Positions 9,150-18,429 are shown, numbered from the stretch's first letter. The stretch is DNA of 64,000 nt from Symsagittifera roscoffensis (GCF_963678635.1 NC_087062.1:86405845-86469844); one strand, 5' to 3'. Numbers and translations are program-made. Notes: a model not told the origin generated them from the sequence alone.

Positions 9150-10325
9150 AAGAAATCAATCAAAAAACCCTCAAAAATTGCTAACCAACAATCACACAGT
9201 CAGTCTTCACCGACAACATCCCAAGATAACCCAACAACACCTTCAACTACCCAAAATCCTCAAACATCTTTTCAAGATAACCCATATACCTTTGAAGAAC
9301 GACACGCTCGCTTATCAGAACTACTAGAACCAGTTCAACGACAAGCACCTCTAAGCGAACCAACATATAACTTATACCCAACACTACCACAAGAATTAAG
9401 TAGAATAAGAAATCCTAGTCAAAACCAAAATATAGTCGAAATAAATAGACAATATATACATCCTCGACGAAACAGAAATTTTCAAACTCCCCGAGTTCAA
9501 TTTGATATACCTCAATCCCCATCACAAAACACTCCAGAAAACCCCATTGGTATATTACCAGAAACCCCTACGCTTCTTTCACAACGTAGCACCTCAAGCC
9601 TACCATCAGATTACTTAGGTTCAACACCAACATCTGAACAAATACGTGAAAATCCCTTCAATCCCCCAAACCAAGCATCACGACTACCATATTGGACAAC
9701 ACATTCATTCACACAAGGTGAACCAAATTTAATCAATGATCCAATAGATATTTCTACGGATACAACAACATCCTCATCACTACCAGAAACATTATCACTA
9801 CCATCAACACCATCAATAAGCCAGATTTCACCACCACCTTTTAACTTAAATTTCCCAAATAACCTCGACGCTAGATATCGAGAACAATCATCAACAAATA
9901 TTCCTTTAAGACTAGACTGGAATACATTCACAGCACCTCCACCATTATTTGGACAACACCTAGAAAGTAACCGACTCCACAATTGGGCACTAAAAAGACT
10001 ACAATATAGACAAGATATTCACGAAGACATTCGTGCTCATAACATCCAAATACTCCAACAAAATAGTCTACAATTAAAATTTGAAATCACGGTTAAATTA
10101 AACAACATTACTCAACATCCCTATCCATTAAATCCACCAAATATAACAGCTCAATCCCTACCACCACCATTTATAACAACTGAAGTAATATACAATACGA
10201 CAGATATACCAAAAAGACAATTGGTTACATCACATTTTATAACCCATACTCAGGATTGTCATACACATGTATATTCTAAAAATTTTAATTTTTCTCCAAC
10301 TCCTTTTTCTAATAACCTCAAATGA
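9150..10325 (+). CDS. Long open frame without an ATG, in frame after the 62-aa ORF
   Basis: 391 consecutive codons with no stop (TAA 9147-9149 to TGA 10323-10325) and no ATG at all. The translation is rich in Pro, Ser, Thr and Gln (for example QSQSSPTTSQDNPTTPSTT-like runs), then becomes more ordered after about 9,860 (LDWNTFTAPPPLFGQHLESN, then NWALKRLQYRQDIHEDI). A random frame this long is very unlikely in such AT-rich DNA, so it is probably real coding sequence. It may be expressed by readthrough of the TAA, by splicing to an upstream exon, or as the remains of a gene fused to the 62-aa ORF. It overlaps the start of the envelope-like ORF by 59 bases. No family recognised. Confidence 0.6.
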   Translation, partial: KKSIKKPSKIANQQSHSQSSPTTSQDNPTTPSTTQNPQTSFQDNPYTFEERHARLSELLEPVQRQAPLSEPTYNLYPTLPQELSRIRNPSQNQNIVEINRQYIHPRRNRNFQTPRVQFDIPQSPSQNTPENPIGILPETPTLLSQRSTSSLPSDYLGSTPTSEQIRENPFNPPNQASRLPYWTTHSFTQGEPNLINDPIDISTDTTTSSSLPETLSLPSTPSISQISPPPFNLNFPNNLDARYREQSSTNIPLRLDWNTFTAPPPLFGQHLESNRLHNWALKRLQYRQDIHEDIRAHNIQILQQNSLQLKFEITVKLNNITQHPYPLNPPNITAQSLPPPFITTEVIYNTTDIPKRQLVTSHFITHTQDCHTHVYSKNFNFSPTPFSNNLK

Positions 10326-10713
10326 AAACATAAACCCTTCCCCCCGCACAGGACCCCAAGATTTATTAGTAACACATTACGATTGTGAAGAAAACGAACA
10401 AAAAACATTACACAAATATGCAATAAATCAAGTATCACAATGCGAAACAGAACCACAAGCCATAGAAACTACAAATGTAATCGCAACACTTTATTCAAAA
10501 GCCCGAGCAACAACAGTTATAGGATATAAATTCACAGCAACATTTTCTGAAAAGAAAGTTCATTGTTCACAAGTTTCAAATGGAAATAAAAACCGACTTG
10601 ACCATGAATCATTCTACCAGAGTAATATAGAACGACTTTTACATCTCAATCCCGAAGATTGTAAAAACGAGTTACTCAGACTAAATATCACAAGAAATAA
10701 AAAACACAGATAG
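10267..10713 (+). CDS. env: Envelope-like glycoprotein, N-terminal part
   Basis: ATG at 10267 begins a clear signal peptide (MYILKILIFLQLLFLITSNE). The ectodomain part that follows has Cys residues in a pattern such as HYDCEENEQKTLHKYAINQV then C, and further Cys at VHCSQVS and PEDCKNELL. The frame ends at TAG 10711-10713, but the downstream frame is already open by about 10,703 and continues the protein; a single-base frame change near 10,700 explains the break. Position after pol, signal peptide and downstream membrane segments support an envelope role. Which viral glycoprotein class it comes from is not clear; gB/chuvirus-type glycoproteins captured by invertebrate LTR elements are a possibility only. 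Confidence 0.6.
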   Translation: MYILKILIFLQLLFLITSNENINPSPRTGPQDLLVTHYDCEENEQKTLHKYAINQVSQCETEPQAIETTNVIATLYSKARATTVIGYKFTATFSEKKVHCSQVSNGNKNRLDHESFYQSNIERLLHLNPEDCKNELLRLNITRNKKHR

Positions 10714-12886
10714 AAAACTAGTATATTTCCAAGTTTTTGCTGATTCTGTACATCAAGCAGAACTTGAAAGATATCAAGGACATATAAAATTAGATGAAAA
10801 ATACCCATACAACGGCGCACACGGAAGATTAACTTATGATATACACGATAAACACTGGATACCACACATTGGTATAAATGACCCATCAAACTGCAAAGCA
10901 GACACAAAAAATAAAGGATATCAAGAAATCATGTTTTTTGATTGGAAAATACAACTCGAAAAAATACAACTCACACGCGATTTATCCGACAACACAATGA
11001 TCTATCAAGGAATTCGAATACCTTGTAAAAACGATCAAGGCTATTGTGACCCTACAACACGAACACAAGCAACAATTGTTTGGTTCCCCGAAGACACATG
11101 TACAACATTTCAAGTAGCAAAAATACACGCTCGTATGATAAAATTTCACGAAAAATATTTTATACAATCAATTCCATATGAACAAGTTCATCCATCACGA
11201 AAACTAAGTTCTAATTTTAGAAACATAGACAATATAGAAAATAAATTGACACGTTTTCAAATACATCAAGAAACAGAACTTGCATGTAAATACAGAAATC
11301 CACTTCACAAAACACAATACTCCGAGATATTAGTTGAATACGAAAAAGGATTCGACATGACCACTGGAAAAGTAAAAATCGACCCATATGCAACAGGTCA
11401 TCCTCTAAACGAAGGAACATCATACATACCAGTTCATTTTCAAAAAAATACAGGTCAACCTGGTGGACATTTAAAGCCCCAAGACGATCAAAGTACACGT
11501 TTACAAGAACTATCACTAATGAATAGTACATATTTCGGTAATATCCACTATGATATTCACTTAGATATGAAACTAGACTACACGATTAGCCGAATTTTTC
11601 AAGAAATGTCACTCTCCGAATTAGAAAATCTACACCAACTATGCGAATTAGAAAGAACACAAATATTACAATCACTTGCACTAGCAGTATTAAAAATACC
11701 CTACGCAGGATATTTACTATCAGGAAATAGATCAAATTTTTTAGACTACGAAGGAAACATTTTATGGTTTTATACTTGTACCAAAAAAGTATCACCACTT
11801 TATGTTTTTGAAGACAAACGATGCTATAAAAGAATCCCTATCTTTTATAAGAATAAAGTACATTTCGTTGACACACTTTCAAGAAGAACCTATTTCTGGG
11901 ATACCGCAGTCCCATGTGGATCAGAAAATAGCCACAATGAAGTACAACTAAACCCTGATGAAGATAAATTTTACCTTCTTACCCCATATCCCACATTAAT
12001 GCAATCACTCAAAAAATTTTCACCTGAAAGCATTAGAGCTATTGCTCGAAACCCAAATATAGACTTACAATCAATTGACATATATTCAAAATCCGATATA
12101 CAACATCACATTAGAACACAACAATTCCAAGAATTATTAACACAAATGGACACAATACAAAGACAATCAATTGACCAAAACTTACGCAAACTTGCCGAAA
12201 CCGCAGGATTTGCAGACATCTATACGCAAGACTATAGCGGATATTTTAAAGACATTAAAGATTATATATATCTAAACGGTGAAAAATACCGTCCCCAAGA
12301 TATATCACCTATCAATATTTTTAGCTTTGTTACACTCAAGAATGAAATTCTTGATTTTCTAGGATGGCCCTACTACATCTTAGAAAAATTGACTATTTTA
12401 TACGCAATGTTTAACTTTATTGGATTTCTTTTTTCACTCTTAAAAGGAATCTATAACACATGTGCTATACACACACAAGTCAATAGACAAGCAAGTGTAG
12501 CACGCATACTATTTGCAGGATTTTTTGGAATTTTTTCTACATCAATAAACAAAATTCTTTTAGATGCACAAATAAAAGAATACAACACAAAAATAGCAAC
12601 AAGACAGAACACATACGACGAAGAACATAACAATGTAGACACAACGCCAACAGCACCACAGTTACCACTCCTACCACATAACCATCCATTATCCCTAGTC
12701 CCACGTAATTTTCGAAACTTAGCAATAACACATAATCCAAATTTTAGACAAACCATATCACAAAGTCCCATCCAACATATAATGACACACCACTCACAAG
12801 ATGAAAATACCTATGAACAAATTATAGAACAACCCCAAACCACCGCTTTTCAGTCTCAAAATAATAATTTTTTTAGCCCACGATGA
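10703..12886 (+). CDS. env: Envelope-like glycoprotein, main part
   Basis: Open from about 10,703 (first ATG 10931, internal) to TGA 12884-12886, about 725 codons. The ectodomain is long and Cys-containing (YFQVFADSVHQAELERYQGH, later YGNPTT-like and Cys pairs such as CKNDQGYC). Two hydrophobic segments lie near the C terminus: ILYAMFNFIGFLFSLLKGIY (about 12,396-12,455) and ARILFAGFFGIF (about 12,498-12,540). A cytoplasmic tail rich in Pro, His and Gln follows. The arrangement is that of a type I membrane fusion glycoprotein; no fusion peptide or furin site is assigned. With the N-terminal piece the intact gene would be about 870 codons. Its stop overlaps the next ATG as ATGA (12883-12886). 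Confidence 0.6.
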   Translation, partial: NTDRKLVYFQVFADSVHQAELERYQGHIKLDEKYPYNGAHGRLTYDIHDKHWIPHIGINDPSNCKADTKNKGYQEIMFFDWKIQLEKIQLTRDLSDNTMIYQGIRIPCKNDQGYCDPTTRTQATIVWFPEDTCTTFQVAKIHARMIKFHEKYFIQSIPYEQVHPSRKLSSNFRNIDNIENKLTRFQIHQETELACKYRNPLHKTQYSEILVEYEKGFDMTTGKVKIDPYATGHPLNEGTSYIPVHFQKNTGQPGGHLKPQDDQSTRLQELSLMNSTYFGNIHYDIHLDMKLDYTISRIFQEMSLSELENLHQLCELERTQILQSLALAVLKIPYAGYLLSGNRSNFLDYEGNILWFYTCTKKVSPLYVFEDKRCYKRIPIFYKNKVHFVDTLSRRTYFWDTAVPCGSENSHNEVQLNPDEDKFYLLTPYPTLMQSLKKFSPESIRAIARNPNIDLQSIDIYSKSDIQHHIRTQQFQELLTQMDTIQRQSIDQNLRKLAETAGFADIYTQDYSGYFKDIKDYIYLNGEKYRPQDISPINIFSFVTLKNEILDFLGWPYYILEKLTILYAMFNFIGFLFSLLKGIYNTCAIHTQVNRQASVARILFAGFFGIFSTSINKILLDAQIKEYNTKIATRQNTYDEEHNNVDTTPTAPQLPLLPHNHPLSLVPRNFRNLAITHNPNFRQTISQSPIQHIMTHHSQDENTYEQIIEQPQTTAFQSQNNNFFSPR

Positions 12887-13305
12887 GCCGACAACTTGGA
12901 TCCCTACACCGTTCAAATTCCCATCCAACCAACCTCACTACTTCAATTACAATAATACCACTTTTTGCTTTCCCGCCACCCGATTTCCCAACCAGTAATG
13001 TAACATCAGGCACGAATTCCGATACTAATTCACACATCTCAGTTTTATACTCCACATCACAACTCAATAACCCGAATATTGAAACCCCGATGAATTTGCC
13101 GACTCTGAACCATCTCCATCCAATAATTTTCACACCAACCCCTCAATTTTTTCCCAACCCCCTTTTCAACCAATGCTACCAAATAACCCTGTCCCCACCA
13201 ATTCTACACCCTCTTATGCTTCCCAAGTCACTCCAACCTATTCTTCATATCATTCAGACCGATCATCCAATTCTCCAGATGCCCCCCAAATCTCCCCAGA
13301 ACTAG
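12883..13305 (+). CDS. Start of the Pro/Ser-rich ORF downstream of env
   Basis: ATG at 12883 overlaps the envelope stop codon as ATGA. The N-terminal residues are Ser/Thr/Pro/Asn-rich (LTTSITIIPLFAFPPPDFPT). From about 13,085 the neighbouring frame (that of 13173-14090) looks more like continuing protein (DEFADSEPSPSNN), while this frame runs on as Pro/Leu-rich sequence to 13305. A single-base frame break near 13,085 would join the two. No domain is recognised. Confidence 0.4.
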   Translation: MSRQLGSLHRSNSHPTNLTTSITIIPLFAFPPPDFPTSNVTSGTNSDTNSHISVLYSTSQLNNPNIETPMNLPTLNHLHPIIFTPTPQFFPNPLFNQCYQITLSPPILHPLMLPKSLQPILHIIQTDHPILQMPPKSPQN

Positions 13306-14090
13306 ATAATTTTATTACATTACAACAACAACCCTACCACCTTGACACCCCCACCATAAATCAAATTTCATCCACAATAGATTCATCCAACCCTCCTACC
13401 CCTACACCCTCTTCAATTTATACCGAATCATTAGCACCATCATCCACATCTACTGAATCTTCACTCAGCACTAATAGAGCTTACCGCACCTTTAAAAGAA
13501 AGTTCCCCAACCATCCTTTCCCAGCAAAACCAGGAACAGCCCGTGAATATATAAATCACCCAAATCACACTAATACAAAAGAATTTTTAGCTATCACCTT
13601 ACCCTCATTTCCACAATACACCTTAAACACCCCTCACGACACTAACGAAACACGTAACTTTGTAGACGAACACGTTTTAATGCCTACCCTTCCTTGGACC
13701 TCATATTATCATTTTACTAATCCCCTTTGCCTACCTTTATCTAATACTCACATCGATATAGAAAGAAATAAAGATATGCTATATCGACTCACCACACCAC
13801 TAACACATAGACAATTTACTTACATCGGATATAAAAAATCACTAAAAACATACACTGCACCCCGAGCTAACGAATATACGCTAGAATATTACGATCATAA
13901 CATCATCAGAACTAACCAAGATCAATTCTTAGACGACGATCGCTTCGCTAACCCACAAATCAAAGAAAAATTTTTCATTAAAACACCATATGTCTTTACA
14001 CTCAATATATTTGATCGCAAATTTGACCACATCATCTCAGAAGCACTAACAGACACGCAAGCCTACGAAAGTTCCAAATATTTTCACTAA
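13173..14090 (+). CDS. Unknown protein of the retroelement, central part
   Basis: 305 codons from the ATG at 13173 to TAA 14088-14090; the frame is open upstream to about 13,082. The first 110 residues are Ser/Pro/Thr-rich and probably disordered. The rest looks folded, with aromatic and charged residues (KEFLAITLPSFPQY, DEHVLMPTLPWTSYYHF, QFTYIGYKKSLKTY). No catalytic motif or membrane segment is visible and no family is recognised. The protein continues in another frame beyond about 14,080 (next entry). It is the last gene of the element, following env with an ATGA junction upstream, so a structural, accessory or regulatory role is possible. Gypsy elements do not usually carry such a gene. 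Confidence 0.5.
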   Translation: MLPNNPVPTNSTPSYASQVTPTYSSYHSDRSSNSPDAPQISPELDNFITLQQQPYHLDTPTINQISSTIDSSNPPTPTPSSIYTESLAPSSTSTESSLSTNRAYRTFKRKFPNHPFPAKPGTAREYINHPNHTNTKEFLAITLPSFPQYTLNTPHDTNETRNFVDEHVLMPTLPWTSYYHFTNPLCLPLSNTHIDIERNKDMLYRLTTPLTHRQFTYIGYKKSLKTYTAPRANEYTLEYYDHNIIRTNQDQFLDDDRFANPQIKEKFFIKTPYVFTLNIFDRKFDHIISEALTDTQAYESSKYFH

Positions 14091-14677
14091 CCTTTCATTT
14101 CCTTGCACCACATGAAAGAGATTTGCACTGCTCACACGATATTATGTTGCGCACTAAACAAACTCACACATATACATATTATCGTTTTATCCAAAATCAC
14201 TTCGACCTACACACTCCCTCCAGACAACCACACCACCGTTTTCAATTCATCAATTCCAAATACACCTCACCATTCTTTCTTAACTTCACATATTGCATTA
14301 AAGATACTAACCTTCATGGTATTCTTCAAAATTATGATCCCATAACCCAAATGTATATTTTTTGTCCCATCACCAAGACCTTCAACGCAGAAGAATCCCG
14401 ACCCTTCCTTCTCCCACACGAATTTGTTCAACCTATAGAAATCCCCATTTTAGAATTCATCCACAACACTAAATTCAATCACAAATTATATAATCTAATC
14501 CAAAACACACCTTATGAGTTTGCAGTTGGCACTGAAGAACTAACCACCATTAAAGCACTTCAATTGCTTTGGCCACTGCTTCAAACTAAAAATATCATCC
14601 GCATCTTAGCTAAATTACTAACAACTTCAGATTTCATCCACGACATCTTCCCCCACGGTTTCTTCCCCGACGACTAA
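14081..14677 (+). CDS. Unknown protein of the retroelement, C-terminal part
   Basis: Open in the frame of the TAA at 14675-14677 from before 14,081. The translation continues the style of the previous piece (FHFLAPHERDLHCSHDIM, TYYRFIQNHFD, DPITQMYIFCPITKTF) and ends in a helical stretch (ALQLLWPLLQTKNIIRILAK) and HGFFPDD. The overlap of open frames around 14,081-14,090 suggests one single-base frame break between the two parts. The stop codon is followed by CAG|GTAAGT, a strong splice-donor match. Confidence 0.45.
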   Translation, partial: FSLTFHFLAPHERDLHCSHDIMLRTKQTHTYTYYRFIQNHFDLHTPSRQPHHRFQFINSKYTSPFFLNFTYCIKDTNLHGILQNYDPITQMYIFCPITKTFNAEESRPFLLPHEFVQPIEIPILEFIHNTKFNHKLYNLIQNTPYEFAVGTEELTTIKALQLLWPLLQTKNIIRILAKLLTTSDFIHDIFPHGFFPDD

Positions 14678-14680
14678 CAG

Positions 14681-14767
14681 GTAAGTATGAATTATACATA
14701 TTATTAACTAATTAAATTAAAATTAGAAACTAACCAATCTTTATTCATGTCTTCTTTAAAATTTTAG
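14681..14767 (+). other. Possible small intron just after the last ORF
   Basis: CAG|GTAAGT at 14678-14686 is a perfect donor consensus. A TTAACTAAT-like branch site lies near 14,704-14,712, and a pyrimidine-rich stretch ends in TTTTAG at 14762-14767. The length (87 bp) fits a short invertebrate intron. It would sit in the 3' untranslated region, so its value to the element is unclear. Confidence 0.25.
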
Positions 14768-16710
14768 CCTTCATCCAACGATCATCTGAAAAATTCACAA
14801 AAGAAAATAAAAATTGAAAACTTCTTCAAACTGCTTAAAACTCTATTAATTTTTTGCACCAAACAATTCAATAAAAATAATACCAATGAAGTAATTTAAT
14901 TTATAAATTTTTTCCCAAATGCAGTAAATCTAATAATGATGAAAATTTGTAACTTAATTTTCCCCAACAACTAGCAGTAAATTTGAATTTCTATGTAATA
15001 AATTGATAAAACGAAAATGCAGTACTAACCTTTTGATATTTCCATTCATTCGCACAAAGATTCTATCCACACTCGCACAGCTCGCCCACGAAGAATTGTT
15101 TAAAATAATGAATTTCAGTTTCAAGCTTTCACACTCAACAACTCTAACACACGATAACAAGTTTCAAAACTTTCCTTTAACCCGGTTGGAAAGGAATTAT
15201 ATACTAAACAACACTAACCAACGCAGCTTACTAAACACCACAAATCATAGAATAACAGCATGACAAAGAAAAGGAAACCAACGGTACCCAAACCGGATTA
15301 ACCCAGTTTAAAACTGGATAATTTATTCTTTTGAAGACTATTATAAAGTCTAAGAAAGAAATAATAAAACACAAAAAAGTCGAAAGACAAACCCATACCA
15401 CAAACAATTTGATTTTTGAAAAAAGGACACAACCAACAAAACATAAGAAAAACCACAACAAACCCAACATAAAACGTTGTCACATAACAGGACCTCTCAC
15501 AAAAACCGCATGCAATCATACTCCCACTCCTGGCCAAACCCACCAGAAGAGGACGTCCTGAGCATGCTCTATAGCCGGCCTAACCCACCGCGCTACATCC
15601 ACGCTTTGTGACCACACTCTTATTTTTAATAAGAGCTACTCAAGGGTGAGTAACTCTTCAAAATAACCGAACTAAAACAAAAAGCTTTTGTGAAAACAAC
15701 TAACCAAAATCATAACTAAAACATTAAAGTAATAAAAATTTTATAAAATGTAAATTATATCTTGCAGTATATAGATCAGCATACAACACCAAAGACGAAC
15801 ATCCAAAGACAAGATGACCCCACTACACTCGAAAAAGAATGGCCAACCACAATCAATATGCCGCCCACAATCACAACTCAAAGGATTTAGAGTACGACTT
15901 GACTTCGCAGAAAAGGACTTCATTGAACTAGAACAATGACCACCTCGATGTTCAAGTATACGTACAGATCCGAGTAACCAGGCATCCCCTCCACACACAA
16001 TCTCCACGCCATTCCCAGACAAGGTCAAACTCAAAAGAAGTTCTCTGCATGAAACGGAAAAACCTGTCATAGCCAACCATTCTGAAATCAGATTTGAGTT
16101 TGTTGCGAAAACCCAGTCGTTGTCTTGAGAAGACACAACGATTGAATCTGGGACTTCTCTAATAAGAAAACCCAGAAGAAATAAGATGTTCGCCAAATAC
16201 CAACGTCCATCATCCATCCTTTGAATTGCAGAAAGACTATTCTAAAAAAATCTGTAAAACCCGGATGGGTGGAACCTGATCTAAACTACATTTTATGATT
16301 GGATAAATTAGATATTTTACCACTGTAAAGTATTTAATATTAACCAATCATGATCCATCTAACTAACAACCCACTTATTTGTAAGTGCTGAAATTACTTG
16401 TAATTTCAGCACCAGAGAGATTTGAATTTATTTAGAAATTAGTTGACTCTCCAAGAAGACTTCAGCAGCCGCAATAAACCAGTATACCCTAGATCTATTG
16501 AGCCTAGCAGAGACTAGTTAAACAACCTGAGACTAGATAGTATAAGAGTAAGATTAGGATCGGTATTAGACTAAGAAGTTGCACAAATCTATCCGGCCGA
16601 AAATAAGATAGCGTGACGAGCAGACGGTGTACCCTATCCGAAATTACTCTATGAGTTATACACTTCGGTCCTAACTCAGAAGGTCTAAATGACCATATTT
16701 TTTCTAGTGT
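14768..16710 (+). other. 3' non-coding region and probable right LTR of the retroelement
   Basis: No convincing + strand ORF. A/C-rich composition like the element persists until about 16.7 kb, then changes to the background AT style. A purine-rich run GACAAAGAAAAGGAAACC near 15,261-15,278 is a candidate polypurine tract. Hairpins occur at 15617-15635 and 16385-16412. LTR ends cannot be set because the left LTR is outside the window. A 158-codon antisense frame at 15741-16217 is judged a by-product of composition. Confidence 0.35.
16385..16412. repeat. Perfect inverted repeat (13-bp arms, 2-base loop)
   Basis: GTGCTGAAATTAC, a TT spacer, then its exact reverse complement GTAATTTCAGCAC. It lies in the probable right LTR and could form a stem-loop in RNA or bind a dimeric factor. 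Confidence 0.7.
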
Positions 16711-17197
16711 TTATTTTTGAAAGTTAACATTTGTTGCCATCAGTTACGCCAATTTAAATTTTTAAATTTTACATGGAAATTGATTTGGTTAAATAAATTT
16801 TATTTATGTTAGTTTCTGTCAATTTATCCTTCCGAGTTTGCGGTTATCATAATGATAGAAAGGTTGTTGATTGATCGCAAGAAGTAACAAAAACTCCAAA
16901 GTTTAAATAGTGTAGAAAACTGATTGCGCGCAGAAAGGAGTCAACATGTAATTGATCTAATTGTCAGATGCTTTTATTACAAAGAAAGTTGAGGAAAGTC
17001 AATTAAATTTTCATATAAGCAAAACCACAACTTTTTAAAAAGCTGAGACTTACTACATGATATATGTCAAAGCAATCAAATAATCACTAATAAACCATGA
17101 AATTTGATGCAAGTAGCAAAACCTCTGACAATTTTTTCACAGGCAAACAAGCACTTAAGATTTATTGACAAAAAAACATCCTCACCCGGGTTGACCA

Positions 17198-17339
17198 AAA
17201 AATGCTAGTCATACAATTTCCATATATTGAAAAATGCTAGTCATACACTTTCCATGCAATTCCATAAGTACAGAAAATTGCATGAAAGGTCTATGATTAG
17301 TATTTTTTCATTTATGTAAATTGTATGACTAGCATTTTT
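17198..17339. mobile_element. MITE-like palindromic element
   Basis: A 22-bp arm at 17198-17219 (begins AAAAATGCTAGTCATACA) is the exact reverse complement of 17318-17339. Part of the arm is repeated directly at 17229-17247. An inner inverted repeat (CCATGCAATT / AATTGCATG) lies between. The total is about 142 bp with no ORF. Ends are tentative and no target duplication was identified. Confidence 0.5.
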
Positions 17340-18429
17340 CCATAAACCAAAAAGATTGATTTTTTACATTTTAATTTCTCAAAATTTATTGGTTGTGTTC
17401 GTAACCGAACACAAACGACATAAACCTTGGTTACTCAACCTTGGTTACTCAACTTGATTTCTGTTGAACCTAGGGCTAAGAGAAAAAGAATTTCTAAAAA
17501 TACAAAAAAGACACTAATCAAGAATTACTTATATCAAATAAATAAATAAACGAGAACAGCAGCTTCCTTTTCTAGTAGCACAAAAACTGCCGACCATAAT
17601 TTTAAAAAATACAAATTGATTTTACAAATAGTGTCGTTTTTTCTGCGTAGTCTGATAAAACGATCTGAATACAAACTAGACGTTAGGCATATTTTACCTT
17701 CCAGACAATTGGCAGGAAATTTGGCGAAAACAAAATCAAAAAAAAATTGTTGATTCCCAAAATGGCATTAACGAACTTCTGAAAACTTGGGTTGAGTAAA
17801 GCAAAAATAACATTCAATCTAAATAAAACAAACAATCTATTGAAAATGACTTAAATTAAGCTCAAACAAACCTTTTTTCTCCTTTTATTTGCTCGAAATT
17901 ATACCAAAACAAAAAAAATCAGACGCGTTTTTTCTTGACACTGAAAAAGCTTTAACTACTGAAAGGGTTTTAACATGATATATCACTTGAGCCGTTCCGA
18001 TGATTATTTGCAATCACGGATTTTCATGAACAAAAAAAACTAAAACCTACCTGTATACAAAGTTCCTTCCAATCAAGAAGCAAAAAGCATCTAAGTTTTA
18101 ATGACAAAAGTCGAAAAAACTTAATAGTGCAATGCCAAAAAAATCCGTCAAGAAGTAAAAATACAAGATCAAAATTTTAAAACAATGTACTTTTTCGATG
18201 AGAATGTCAAAAACAATTACTATCAATTTAACTTATGAGTAGAAAACACTGAATTAAAAAAATTATATCATCAACTGACGACTTTTCTGCAAAAGAAACA
18301 ACAAAAAAGTTTGCCGAAAATTTTTAACAAAAAAAAATCGAAACCAAAATCAAGAAAAGAAAGTTTCCTTTTCTCTGTTTTTTTTTCGCTTATTCCCCCC
18401 TTAAAGTGATTTTTAAAATATTCCAATTT

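Noticed and set aside
9611-9982. 123-codon - strand ORF in the pol-env interval
   Set aside because: Shadow of the 391-codon + strand open frame, which is longer and has coding-like composition.
10614-12771. Several 60-110 codon - strand ORFs under the envelope-like gene
   Set aside because: All lie opposite the open envelope frame and have the Leu/Cys/Val-rich look of antisense frames.
15741-16217. 158-codon antisense ORF in the 3' region of the retroelement
   Set aside because: It starts with ATG and is long, but the whole region is strongly A/C-rich on the + strand, which removes stops on the - strand; no domain, and other antisense frames across the element are open for the same reason.
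1-16710. Alternative genetic code explaining the in-frame stops
   Set aside because: TAA, TGA and TAG all occur as interruptions and there are also single-base frame breaks in pol, env and the last ORF, so ordinary decay explains them better.
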